A DNA stretch of 64,000 bases. Source: Megalobrama amblycephala (lineage: Eukaryota; Chordata; Actinopteri; Cypriniformes; Xenocyprididae). Where the stretch lies: the NCBI RefSeq assembly GCF_018812025.1, contig NC_063045.1:52106079-52170078 (forward strand). Reading direction: 5' to 3'. This document shows, piece by piece, positions 12,501-26,600 of the stretch (its first letter is position 1; every line of letters begins with the position of its first letter). Made by a program: the position numbers and the translations under genes. Below the pieces are notes generated by a model that saw nothing but the letters and a program-made list of their open reading frames with translations, had not been told where the DNA came from and made no database searches.

Positions 12501-15500
12501 GGAGATTAAGGGCAAGTTTGTTTTTCCGTGAGGCATGGCAGGCGTTACCGGTCCTCAAGGTTGTTGCTTTAGGGTTTTGGGGGGCTAGTGTGAACCTAGC
12601 TGTTAAAGCTGTACCCGATAATCCAGTCCAGAACCATGCCCTTCGGCGGGGGAGCGTACGACCCGTCGACCTGTTGAAAGGCGCTAAAAGCAGGAAAGGC
12701 TTATCGCCGCGGCAACCACGGGGTCACACTCTACTCCCTGAACTTTGCCGTACAACGCCGTCTCTGTTCTTCACTTGCTACTTTATTGATGGAGAGTGAG
12801 GGAAACTGAACTGTAAATCTCTAAAAAGAAGTGGAAAAATGCTTAAAAACAAAAATCTTAAAAGGAATAGTTCACACAAAATGTTCAGCAGAAAATAATT
12901 ACAGCATACACTTAAGTTCTTGGGTGAACTATCACTTTTAGGACCCAAGAACATCCAAAAAAGTGGATGTAAAACACTAGATTTAGTCATGTTACAAAGA
13001 ATACACGTCTATTTTTTGCACTGAAAAATATTTCGAAAGCAAGTGTGTTGATTATTCCCAGTGTGAACCAGCTGTGAGGGGTGATGGGAGATAAAAAGTT
13101 GAATTCATACGCAAGCAGGAATTTCCTTTGGCTTGCTTAAACCTCGCTGAGAACATTTCCTGTATTAGAAAGTAGGGGAAGGAACCAAGAACCAAAGAAC
13201 CATTGAGGCTGCAAACACCTTTTCCAAAGACAAAAAGCTATTGGCCCACTAACACACAATCATAAAAAAGCAAAAGAAAAAACCCCTTACAACACCTTAG
13301 ACTGATTTAGATCACCGAATCACACTTTTTTCCCACGAGTGGCCTGTTACAGCATGACGGACGGGCTGCCCACCCTAGAGTAGCATAAATCGCGCATGCA
13401 GAGGAAACATTTCTCTTTTGATTAATGATTCATTTTATTAGAACATTAACTACTCTGATTTTTTGTTTTTCCTCTTTTCCTCTCTGTATTACTCCTATTT
13501 AAAGATTGTCAGGTTGAGTTAATCGCTGACAACACGGCACTGTCAATCAAATCAAATGTTTCCTCAGTGCTGATAACAAACGCCGCCATCCGCACATTCA
13601 ACTCAGAACACGACAAGGAGTTTTTGCCAAGACCTATACAGACTTTACACACCAACAGTTTCTTCTCTCTGTATTACAGAAACATGACTCTTCTGAGCTG
13701 GTTCTTTTTAGTAAGACATAAGACCAATTCAAACCGCACAGACAAACATGTTTGAGGGTTTTGTTGGATCAGTGCGTTATGGCCGTCTGCGTCTGTTGGC
13801 ATTGGTCATGGTTCGTTTTCTCCCGAGTGAACATACGGCTGGTAGGGACTACAACAGGCTTCTTGCCGGGTTAGTGACATCACTAACCCTAAAATTTACA
13901 TAAATCCCACCCCCGAGAACACGCAACAAAGGGGGCGAGGCCATGTTGGGCTGCTTTAGAGAAGAGGAAGAGTTGTTGTAGTAGAGTGTTGTTGCCATGC
14001 CGTCACTTTACGCCGGACTGCTTCACAAACGAGGGTCAATTCAACGCTGGATTTGCACAAAAGATTAACTTGACGGCTTCTCTGAGTCTCCTGAGTCTCT
14101 CCATCAGTGTCTGACGCACTGAACAATGTAAGACTGAACACCGTTCCTGACAATCTTCATTTTGGCTGCGTGAGATTCTCCAGCTTTGTTGTTGTTGAGC
14201 AACCGAAGCGCGAACTGTTAAAGCTCCGCCCTCTTCTGGAAAGCGGGCCAGGGGCAGCAGGGACACACACACAAAAAAATGTGTTTTTGCTCACACCTAC
14301 ATAGGGTCAGTGGTATTTTACAAAACAAATGAATGAAATGTTATCACTTTTTATTTTTTTATATTATTTTTAGATTTTAGATTTTAGATAGATAATATAA
14401 TATAAAATATAAATCTATCTATCTATAAAGTACTAAAAGAATTGTTAAGGAACTGCAATTGTTAAGAGGAACTGGAATTGTTAAATTATTTGTAATTCCC
14501 ATCCCTTGGCACGAAGCATAATTTTTTTTGCCATTGTTCGTTCTCCACACAGATATCCTCAAAAAAAAGAAAGAGAGAGAAAGAAGTCCATAACGGTTAC
14601 AAGGAAAGCTGGAGTAATGCACCCCATGCATGTTTCTGTCAGTCGGCGTGTGTGTATACAAATATGCGACCTATGCATGTATGAGATTCCATCCAAGACA
14701 TGGGCCCACCTCAGGCTGAAGCCAAGATATTGCACAGACTCCTAATCAAGACTACCAAGAGACTCACAAACACCATCACACGTAGAGAGCAGCAGCCTCC
14801 AGCAAGCTCTATATCACCCCACTACAGCACAGCTCCGAGGAACTGCCCTACATTCCACACAACAAAATATGCACGTCCACTGAGGTGCGTATGAATGAAG
14901 GTTTCGGAAAACGGGTGTTTAGAGCTGGTGTGTTTCGTAACAACATCTGTGGGATCAAAGACATTCTTTAGATAGATGTATTTTTGATGTTGTAATAGCG
15001 CAGATGTGTTCACACAGATAAATCTGAATATGGGAAGTGTGTCATAGTAATTTAACACACTCCAAAGTGCCTCCTTTCTCTCAGGTTGTGTGACGTTACA
15101 AAACATATTTGTATTAGCAGAGAGCTGTTGCCATCTAGTGCTGCAGTGAAGCTACAGCAGAACACCGAGCCAACATTTAACTTTATTGGGTTTGGAAAGG
15201 TCTGCCAATACCATGACAAGGTGGACTAATTTTTCTTCCTTGATTTCCTCCTCTCCTCATCAATCAGGTCTTTTATCCAAGGATTACGGTTATCCAAGAC
15301 TGCAAAAACATCAGTCATCTTTGGCTGAAGAACGAGACGCCACCCTGCAGCAGGGGTCCAATTTGGAAGAAAAAAAAAAAAAAAAAAAATACACAGAGCG
15401 CTATCTGCCGGACAAGGAAAGGAACTTTTTTTTGATAATGGGAACTGCTTCTGGGTCTCAAATGGGAAGATAATACAATTCTGGAAAACAACTGAGAGAG

Positions 15501-18081
15501 CTGGAGCTGAGCTTATGTTAAGAGCAAATGCTATTCCTGTAGGAATGAAATTCCTATTCTTTTCGCAATAGTCAGTGCTGTGTCAATATACTGTCAAAGC
15601 ACTGCAGATGTATTATTAATGAAAAGACATCTAATTTCTAATTATATATGGTAATTAGTCTTCAAAATGGCCATAATTCTACACTTTTAGAAGGAGCAAT
15701 GAATTGTGAATGTAAAAGTAAAATAACGGCAAAAAGGCATTTTTCCATGATACGTTCCCTTTAAAATTGAGTATCTCTCACCTCAGTAAAGAGAAAACAC
15801 TGTATGAGTTTCTGACAGAGCTCTGGTCCACTTGGAGCAAACTGTTCTTCTTCCTGTCAGAATTCTCCTGTGGGAAAGAAAACAGTCCATGAGCTTCACA
15901 AAGAGTTTCTTCTTACCGTATGAAGGATTCTACAGGTTGAAAAACCCAAGAGACATAAGTGAATTTCAGCTCTGATAGATGACAAGGTTTGAAGATGGCC
16001 TGGAATTTATTTTGAAACCGATTCCAAGAGTTTGAACAATACCTTCTGATCAAAATCAGCTGCATAGTAGCCATCGTTCAGTCCAAAGATGATCTCATTT
16101 GGATTTCTGGAGCGAATCTGAAGGAAAAGAGATGGAGAGAAAAGAGAAATGTCCATTTTTGGGGTTTTGTAAATTATTTTGGATGTGACTTTGAAGCAGA
16201 ATTTACAGAATTATACATATTTCAATTTATATATATATATATAAAAAAAATATTAGATTATAATTAGGATAATTATATAAAATAGGACCCAATGTACTGC
16301 CTTAATATAAAGGAATTTTCCATATTGATTTTTCACAGGTGTTTTACCCATATTTTGAACTACAAACACACTGCATTGTGTTGTGTTTTAAGGTTTAAGG
16401 AAATGCCAGTTAAATTTCTGCTGAAAATACCTTTTCTTTTTTTATCTACTGATCTTTTTTACAGTATAATATCATAATAATAAATATTATATTTGTTATT
16501 ACTACTACAATTACTCAATTTAAACTTCTCATATTGTTGTATGATATTATACAGATCGGACTTGAACTCAAGAATTCGAAACATTTCAATTTTTATTATT
16601 TACATATTTTTTCCCCTCATAAAACTTAAAGGATTAGTTCATTTTAAAATGAAAATTACCCCAAGTTTTACTCAACCTCAAGTCATTCTAGGTGTATATG
16701 ACTTTCTTCTTTCTGATGAACACAACTGGAGTTATATTAATAAATATCCTGACGCATCCAGACTTTATAATGGCAATGCATTTATAACCCATTATAAAGC
16801 CTGGATGCGTCAGGATATTACTAATCAAAACACTTTGTCAAAACTAGATAGTCATAAAAGGAAAGCAACACATACATGGACAGAGAACAGAAAGAGATGC
16901 GAGCGTGAATGTATATATTTTGACTACTCACCTGCTGTCCTGTGTATCTGAGCCCATCTAGGTTGACCTTCCACTCAATAAGCAGTTGGTATTGTTCTTC
17001 CCTGCCACCCCATATTCTCACCACAAAACACGACACAGACATGTCCAAGAGGTCCGGCAGCATGGCAAAATCTAAGCTCCGCCATGTCGGGTTCTGAAAA
17101 ACACACAAAAAAAATTATGATCAGGGTTTTTGATAGCCGGCTGCTTTAAAATGCATTTCTTTTTACAATGTGTTTTCGCAGTGTTGAGCTTTATAGCCAA
17201 TCACAGACATATCTGTTAAGTGTGTGAATGCAATGGCCAATCAGACGTGTTTAATCAGTCATAACCCGCTCAACACGGCAGAGGTTTTTTTCAGCGCAAG
17301 TTCTGCATGCTCGCAAATCCTTTCATTATAACCAACAGATTATAAACGCGATGTCAATAAGAAACTCATTGCAGAGTTTTCACAAGAGTGCAGCTTCGTG
17401 TATCTTTGCTCGCTTCCTTTATAGTATATATTTTAAATGCTGATAACTACACACAGCAAATTTTCTGGATTGACAACCATATTTAAATGTGCGATTGAAT
17501 CCGACTGACATTGATCACCATATAGCAATGGACAGAACAAAACAATCTGATACTGTCAAATGACCTGTGCATTAAGTCTTGGAGTGTAAATGCAAAATAA
17601 TAGACCTGCCACTACGATGTTGTTTATTTTATTACTAACTTTTCAAATCAGTGACTTTAGGTTTTTACATTTAAATTGACAGATTTATAAATAAAAAATG
17701 GTTCTAAGTACTTTCAAGTCAAGTTGTACTTTGTTTTATGATCTGTCCTGACAGTGATTACTTTTTTAATTTATGAATAAATAGGATAAGTTACTATTAC
17801 AAACTGATTCTTTGCATTTGTTTTGGATTTACTGTCAGTATTGGGCTCACAGTTCGCATGGGTAGGGTACTTTTTGGCTGGCTGCTTCAATCTGCCAGCA
17901 CCGAAGACCATTTTTGACCCATGAAAAACCCTGATGAACACAGGGTACTTTGTACACAGTAACTTCGGCCTGCTCTTCCCTTTTTAAACTGGGTATTAAT
18001 AAATTAATACAAACAAAAATTTGCTTCGGGCGACCCGAGTTCAAGTCCTGGCTCACAGTCCTTTCCCGATCCTGTCCCCCT

Positions 18082-18118
<37 letters not shown>

Positions 18119-20383
18119 ACTTCACTTACTGTCCGAATACTGTCCTATCGCAATAAAGGCAAAAGCGCCAACAAAAAAAAAAAAAAAAATCAATCTTTAA
18201 AAATTTGGCCAATATGATCAAATAGAACAGCAAATAGGGCTGTTAAACATATCGATTTTATTAATAATGCATAAGTGTGGCCTATCAGCATAGTCAATGA
18301 AGCCAAGCTTTCAAAGACTAACAGCAGAAACAGATTAGCAAAACTGTCCCGTCATGCAGTCTGGAGGCTAAAGAGGGTCTTTCTCCAAGAGGATGTGCAG
18401 CTGACAAAACTACCATCACAGTGACTAGATCAGCAGAAATAAATACAAAACAGCCATCAACATGACCACCAGAGGGGCTGAAATTAAGGCATTGTTACAT
18501 GAAAGAACGGAAGGACGTACAGGAAGGCCAAGAAGAAAGGGAAATGAAGAAACAAAAAAGGAGGCAGAGAGGGGCAAGAAGGTTAGAGGTTAAAGACAAA
18601 ACAGTATTAGTTAAAACTGAGCTCATTAAAATAGTCCTTACAGAATCTGTAAGATTTTTAGTATGTTTGTGTATACACAAACATATATCTAGTATATAAA
18701 TTTACTAACAGCTTGCGCCAGAGCAAACCCTCTTTTGCCTGTCAGTATTTACTGAAGACATAAAGGCATCTGTGTTCTTTAATTTGCGCTCCCATCTGCG
18801 CTTTTTTGGAATTGCGCTCTCAAGCTAATTTGCCCTGTTTAGTAAATCTGGCCCTGTGTGTGTGTGTGTGTGTGTGTACCTGGTATTCCCTACATTATGG
18901 GGACAAGGATAGATTGTGGATGCCTGGAAGGCTCCAGATACTCATCACACCATCGTGAGGCCCACTCAGAGGCACTCTGGGTGGGCACAGAATTCAAATT
19001 CCACTGTGGTGGAAGCATGGAGGTATGGAAACCTCCAGGCTGGTTTTGTCAAAGTGCATCCCAGGCAGGACGCACCATCACTCTATGGGAGAAAGACACC
19101 CTGGAGGAATTTCCTCCATGAAAAATGAATAAGTCCCAAATGGCAGGGTTCGGTCGAACATCCATGCTGTCTGAGCACCTTCTCCAGCCCAGGGAAGGTG
19201 GCTCGTTCCCGGTCAGGGACATTTTTTTGAAAACAGCTAATAAAACATACTAAGTGTTTTGAAAATGCAGAAAGTTTTCTGTGATGGGTAGCTTTAGCTT
19301 TAGGGTAGGGCTGCACGATTAATCGTAATTGAATCGAAATCGCGATTTGGCTTAGTGCGATTATGACATCGCAAAGGCTGCGATTTTTAATGATATAAAT
19401 ATGTACACAGCGTTAGTGAAGAGCTGCTCTGTGATCAGTAGTAAATGACGCTTCATCTGAGAGCACTGCATTAGAAAACGTAACACGTGTCAAATATACA
19501 AACTTTACAAACATGAGAAGCCTTTATGAACTTCTTTTCTAACAAAAGACAACATTTAATGTGTTTTTACTCCAAACTCACTTCATAACATCAGTTGAGT
19601 GTTTGAAATAGCATTTTTATTAGCACTGGATTATAAATATACTTTATTATTACGGAAATACCTGAGAAGGCTTGAAGAAAACATATAAACTATGTATTGT
19701 TGCTGTCGTCTGTTTATTTTATTCATGTTTAATCAATCAAAGCGTTTCTACCTTCTTTTTATTCAGTCACAGCGATAGCATGATGCCCATTGGAACATTG
19801 GATTTCTTGGAACAGCGTTTGTTATATCGCGTATATTTGGATTATTTGGAGTGTCTGCTCAAGGGCGCCCTCCGGCGTCCAGTATGAAACAGACATGTTT
19901 ATCGCCAAGTAATTTGACTCAATCCTATTCAGGGTAAAAATAGCAAAAAATAATTCCTCTCTCTAAAGAACTTTGAGGGAAACACATAATTAATATGTTT
20001 TCTCCAGCGTACATAAGTGTACAGGGTTTTTTTCCCCCCACAGTGGATGCATAAGAGGCACGTAGTTCATATTAAATACATTTTTATCCTGATAATATAA
20101 TATTTGATAAATCTTTAGACCTTTCTAATGATTTATAGACATACTTCTTGCATGTTAACAAGTAACCCCACATTTTGTCATACAAGGTTTAAATATTATT
20201 TTCTAATTATTATAGTTATATTTATAATTAAATACTAATGCTAAATACTTTAATAATGAAAGTTATTACAACAATAATATTTCTTATTTGGTTTAGCAAA
20301 ACAAGCCTGGTATTTTTTATAATTTTTTTTCTCATTCGTTTTATAAAATCGCATTTTAAATCGCAAATCGCAATTTTAACTAG

Positions 20384-20427
<44 letters not shown>

Positions 20428-20582
20428 GCAATTCGATTTTTTCTCCAAATCGTGCAGCCCTACTTTAGGGGTAGGGTTAGTGTAGGGGGATAGAATATAC
20501 AGTTTATACAGTATAAAAATCATTAAATCTATGGAGAATTCCCATAAAACATGGGAACTAGTGTGTCTGTGTGTGTATAGAC

Positions 20583-20677
<95 letters not shown>

Positions 20678-23600
20678 TACCTATTTATTATTTATTCAAA
20701 TTTATACTTGTATATAAAAGTGTGTGATTATATATACTATATAGTTCTGAATGCTTTAAAGTGGAACCATCACTTCAACCAAGTTGTAGACTAAATACAA
20801 TAAAAAAATAATCAATATAACAATATATAGTAATAAGCAGCAATATTTTCAACTACATATTTTTTCTAAAACTTTTCAATGCATAAAAAAAAATGACACA
20901 TGGACACATTTCGAGTGATGATGATGCAAATGAATTCATGAATCAGAGCTTTGAATCATTCATCACAGTCAAAGATACCGTGTGTCATTCTCTAAATAGG
21001 CTGTGTGTGTGTGATTGCCAGAACTGCTGCAATTATGATCTTCTGTAATGATTTCTTTTTTCTTTTCTTTTTTTGCTCTAATGACAATGAGGACAAGCAA
21101 AGAGAAACAATAAACAAAATTACAGACCAGCAGCCATGATATTACACTTACATACTGATCAATTTGTAAATTTAATAAACAACTGCATTCAATAGAGCTC
21201 TGCCTACTCTGTAAATAGAGAGAAAAGCACAGCCAGAATAACACCAGAAGAGCCCTCCAGCTTTAAACTTGTCTTTAAGGGTGTGTCTTCATCTCATGTG
21301 AAAACACACTAATAAATACAGTATTCATAGCCTACAATATTTCAAATCATCACTATTATCATCAAAACGACCATTACAGTCAGAATAATAGGCAAGAAGC
21401 CTTTAATCGTGTCTGTATAAACCACATTAATGATGATCATTTGCTTTTGTGTGTTGTGTTGTTACTCTCTTCTCACTTTAGCAGTTGCTATGCGTCAATG
21501 TTTTTCAACATAAATTACAGGCTTGGACAGAGTGACCACATGGTCATTAAACCGCTTTCCAGTCATCAATGAATGAAGGTAGCCACATCCGTTCTAGTGG
21601 CTCGGAGGCCTTTTTGGCGTACTTAAATTAGGAATTGTTTCAAAAGTGAAAGGTTGCCGGTGTGACCCCAAAAAGCCCATTTAACAAACCTGTTTTATAT
21701 CAGTAAATGACGCAGTGCTGCTGGAAGCTGTTTCAATGCCTTTTTGTGTAGGTGATAGGATAGATCTGCCATATGTGTAAAGATGAAGTCCTGATGCTTC
21801 TGGTTTTGAGGACTTTGCCCTTCTACATGCACTGCCAGGTCTGCTTTAGGTCAGTCTTCTTTTGCCCTGATTACAACTCTTATTAAACCCGATAAGTTCA
21901 GAATACTGAATTTTTGTAGACACCGATTACCTCAAAAGTAAAGCAACTCAATTTTTTTAAGTAAACAATTATAAAAAACAATTAAGTCAAACTGAAATTT
22001 TTTTATTTTATTTTATTTTATGTAATGTTTAAGTCCACTGTACTTAAACTATTGTTTACCATACGTACTGTAATGTTTCTCATTTTTTAATTATTTTGAT
22101 GCAGTGGTTGTAAAACCCAATCAAACCATTTAAGTAAACAACTCAAATGTTATTTTAGTAGAAATTAAAAACTTTATTTTGTATTACACAAACTCACTAT
22201 TTACAATTTAAGTGAAATATTGAACAAACTAACACCTAATCTTTATGATTAAGTGTTAGTTAGCAACAGCAACAGCACACCAGCATGCGCTAATGTAACC
22301 GTCAAAGAGACTATCACTATATACCTGCATGAACCATTAATCAACATGCAGTATATATAGCCTTGAAGTTTCACAGCCCATTTTCGACCTAACCACAGGC
22401 GCTAATCTTCACCACAATGATAACCCTTCAAATTGTCAACATCACAGAAACACCCTTAAATAACAAAATAACAGAACATTAACACGATACATCTTCCCCT
22501 TGTGCGAAAACACACAAAATAACACTCAATTTTAACATTTATTCTCTTTACACAGTGTGATGCAAAGCATGCTGGGAACATGAAATCTGCTGCAACTCAG
22601 TTTAATGTTGAATGGATTCTATAACATTGGTTAGAGCAACAATGTGACATCATGACATGGCGTCACTTTATGTTGCTCAGTAATCTTAAAGATAATAATT
22701 TAAGTATAAGGATTTACTCAAAAATGTTTAGCTATACAAAAAAAAACTAAACTCCTCGTTCAGAAAATGTAATTGTTTTAAGTTGCATCAATGATTTAAC
22801 AGACTTGAATTGCAGTGTACTCAATCTTTATAAGTTAGTAGTACTGTTCAGGTTTACAGTGTGGCTAAATATGATAATGATATGGTACCTGTTGATATCT
22901 GCAATAAAATGTGTGAAGTGTGTAATTTCTGCACTACCAGCAGCAAAAATTACTTTATTCAAGCAGGTTTCCCCACATATTCCCCCATCTGCCATTGGTT
23001 GGTCAAAAAGATAGTTCCACCCCCAAACTAGCATCATTGGTTGAGCCACTGCTGCTGTTGTCGGACAGACTGTTTGCAAACACAAACCCATAATCTTCAA
23101 AAAAAATTGTATTTTAACATAAAAAGCAAGCAAGGACAATAGCGAAAAATGGCAGATGGAGCAATAATAACTGACATGATTCATGATAACATGATATTTT
23201 TAGTGATATTTGTAAATTGTCTTTCTAAATGTTTCTTTAGCATGTTGCTAATGTACTGTTAAATGTGGTTAAAGTTACCATCGTTTCTTACTGTATTCAC
23301 GGAGACAAGAGCCATCGCTATTTTCATTTTTAAACACTTGCAGTCTGTATAATTCACAAACACAACTTCATTCTTTATAAATCTCTCCAACAGTGTAGCA
23401 TTAGCCGTTAGCCACGGAGCATAGCCTCAAACTCATTCAGAATCAACGTAAACATCAAAATAAACACTGTACTTACGCGATTAGACATGCTGCACGACGA
23501 ACACTTTGTAAAGATCCATTTTGAGGGTTATATTAGCTGTTTGAACTTTTTTTATGTTATAAGGCAAGCGTGAGCTCTTGGGGCGTGGAGCACGAGATTT

Positions 23601-26600
23601 AAAGGGCCACACACCCTAAATCGGCTCATTTCTAATTATGCCCCAAAATAGGCAGTTAAAAAAATGAATTAAAAAAAATCTATGGGGTATTTTGAGCTGA
23701 AACTTCACAGACACATTCAGGGGACACCTTAGACTTATATTACATCTTTAAAAAAAAAAGTTCTAGGGCACCTTTAATTCTTTAACCAATTTGCTGTAAA
23801 ATATATTGTGGTAACCAAAATGTCTGCCAAAGGCATCCACAAATATTAATGAATAAGATAAAATGACAAAATAAATATGACAGAAAGATTTGGAAAGCGT
23901 CTTAAACTGTTCATAGATCCCATATTTATTATGGTTTAACAGTAATAAATAAAACTATTGCTCCCATTGTACATTTTTCAGCAGTCCCATAAGGCTTAAC
24001 AGACATTAAGGACATTAGTGACTAAACCTTTTATTATCCTACAGCAGAACAGAAATCCAAAGGAGAAAATGCTGATATGCTACGCTACAACATGTTAAAC
24101 TATGCCACGCTACTATGCTATGATATGCTGTGCTCCGTCTACCATTTCACAAATTTTAAATAATAAGCATTAAATCGCATGACCAAACACAAATGAAAAC
24201 AAAAGCACTCACCAATGAGTCTCGGATGACTTCACTCTTATAAAAATCTGGAAAAGGAACAGAAGCAAGTTAGAAGTCATCCAAAATGCAGCGTGACTTA
24301 CAGTTTACACTATCATTCACAAGTTAAATTGAAGACTTCCATTCAGCAAGGACACATTAATTTAATCACAAGTGACAGTAAAGAAACTTATAATGTTACA
24401 AAAGATTTATATAAATGCAGTTTCTTTTAACTTTATATCCATCAAAGAATCCTGAAAAAATGTATCATGGTTTTCACAAAAACCACATCCAGCCCAGCTC
24501 TTTTACTACATTACTATCTATAAGGAAAGGGAAAGGGTATATTGTGAAAATTACAACTATATACATGGCCATTCATTTTAAAAGAGTCAGTTTGAAAGGT
24601 AGTTTTGAAAGCCTCATTAGTTTAAAGCTGCTTTGCGTAACTGTTGGCTTTTAATATCCAACTGCAAAATACACAGAAATAACCAAGTACACAAATAGCA
24701 GATTGATGTCCCCAAACGTGTGAAGCATAAACACTTAGGTGCTATCAAAACATTGCACTGTTTATTTTAGAAGTCTGATCAGCTTGACAACAGCTCAACC
24801 AATAGAGTGAGTTTGGGGGTGGGGCCATCTCCTTGACTGTCCAATGGAAGACAGGGTGAATGTTTGGATAAACTGTTTGAAAACAGTCACTTTTTTTTTT
24901 TCAATTCTGTTTGGTGTCACTGGTGACAAATTACGCACTGCAGCTTTAAAGGATTAGTTCACTTCAGAATTAAAATTTCCTGATAATTTACTCACCCCCA
25001 TCTCATCCAAGATGTTTATGTCTTTCTTTCTTCAGTCGAAAAGAAATTAAGTAAAAACATTCCAGGATTTTTCTCCATATAGTGGACTTCAACAGGGTAC
25101 AACGGGTTGAAGGTCCAAATTGCAGTTTCAATGCAGCTTCAAAGGGCTCTACACGATCTCAGCCAAAGAACAAAGGTCTTATCTAGCGAAACGATCGGTC
25201 ATTTTCTAAAAAAAAAATTAAAATAATACACTTTAACTGTTAAATGTTCATATTGCACTGCTCTGTGCAAGTGTAATCACGTTGGAAAGGTCACCTGTGA
25301 CGTAGGCTAAAGTACCAATCCATTGTCTACAAAGGAAGACTAAGTCAAATGCCCTTTACAAAAAAAGGTAAAACAACGATGTCAGAAGAGGAGAAAATGA
25401 GATGGATTTTCGCCCTACCACGGTACTTCTGCCTACGTCATGCATGACCTACAAAATGTGTGGCGGATCGCAAGATGAATATTTGTGGTTAAAAAGTATA
25501 TGAATTTTAAATTTTTTTAGAAAATGACCAATTTTTTTCATTAGACAAGACCCTTATTCCTCATCTGGGATCATGTACAGCCCTTTGTAGCTGCACTGAA
25601 ACTGCAATTTGGACCTTCAACCCGTGGAATGTTTTCCTCAAAAAAACCTTAATTTCTTTTTGACTGAAGAAAGAAAGACATAAACATCTTGGATGACATG
25701 GGGCTGAGTAAATTATCAGGAAATTTTAATTCTGAAGTGAACTAATTCTTCAAGTACTAAATTAAGTGAACAATCAGAGAGTACCAGCCAGTTCAGCTGG
25801 CATCAGTCACCTCGTGATATTCGATCTTCCTGGCAGAGGTGAAGGGTGAAGTAAGTGTCCAGCAGAGGAGAGCCATTCTTGTTCACGATGTTACGGGCCG
25901 CTATGCTCCGCAAGTGACGTAAACGCCTCTGTTGGGACAAAGAGAGAAAGACAGTTAAGTAAGAAAGACAACCTAATTTATTTTAACATGCCTTTCAGTC
26001 TTTTTTTTTACTTTACTTTCATAAGCTTATGTAATCATCAAACAGTAAAGGTTTTTACACTTATGCAAAAAAAACATGCAGTAATCTTTAATTCAGAAGG
26101 AATGTGTTTATGATGGTTTTTAAGAATGCCAATTTAAGCTGCAAATAAGAATCCATCATGACATATATCTCAGATATTTCTCAGGATTTTTTCCAACTTG
26201 GTGATGATATCAAGTCTCCCCTTTACTGGATCATGCACACACTGAAGTCTGAATGTTTTGCAGTTCTATTTTCCATCACAAGCAACTGACAGTGAACAGG
26301 AACTGAGCAACACACAGGCACAAAACATCATTGTGAGTCTCACGTCACTAGTCACTATAAAGCCAAGTCCTCCACCCTGACCAAAACATGGCATCACTGC
26401 TGCACATTGGGCACAAATCCACTGCTTTGAAGGAGCCAAGGGGGGAAAAAAGGAGTTGGTAGGCATGGAAAGGTTTAACATAAGAGTTTTTGTAGGTTAA
26501 AAAGGAGGAAGATACCAAGAAAGGCAGCCCATAAAATAGGCCTACGATATGACCACAGAAGGGATGTTGCCTAAAGAACTAGTCCACTAATTGGTCTTAA

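Larger units (their letters stand above)
553..15781 (-). other. uvrag intron 6 (15.2 kb)
   Basis: A very long intron. It holds a tRNA-derived SINE and adjoining repeat (about 1984-2290), an L2-type LINE remnant (about 3400-4513), a MITE (4562-4911), a minisatellite-like run (about 6770-7010), an internally duplicated unknown repeat (about 10425-11445) and another repeat (about 13858-14290). Several stretches look free of repeats (about 1370-1720, 2640-3170, 5200-5500, 5890-6310, 7360-7520, 10000-10200 and 12290-13560). No plus-strand gene could be supported. Confidence 0.75.
18850..20580. repeat. older repeat split by later insertions
   Basis: Left part: ACCTGGTATTCCCTACATTA near 18878. Middle part: AAACAGCTAATAAAACATAC near 19230. 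Right part: GGTAGGGTTAGTGTAGGGGG near 20471. These read as pieces of one cyprinid repeat interrupted by an unknown insert (about 18912-19222) and by the hAT-like element (19306-20462). Confidence 0.5.
17094..24212 (-). other. uvrag intron 3 (7.1 kb)
   Basis: Contains a SINE 3' part (about 18020-18190), a composite of an older repeat invaded by at least two elements (about 18850-20580, including the hAT-like element), a TA/GA microsatellite (20587-20677), an AT-rich probable repeat (about 21905-22820) and an inverted partial copy of the TTAA element (23127-23777). No exon or RNA gene was seen. Confidence 0.7.

Noticed and set aside
12497..12799. 100-codon open frame as a gene
   Set aside because: No recognisable motif, no splice or start evidence; GC-rich DNA gives long open frames by chance. 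Kept only as a finding about composition.
20531..20794. 87-codon open frame with YI repeats
   Set aside because: Created by the TA/GA microsatellite.
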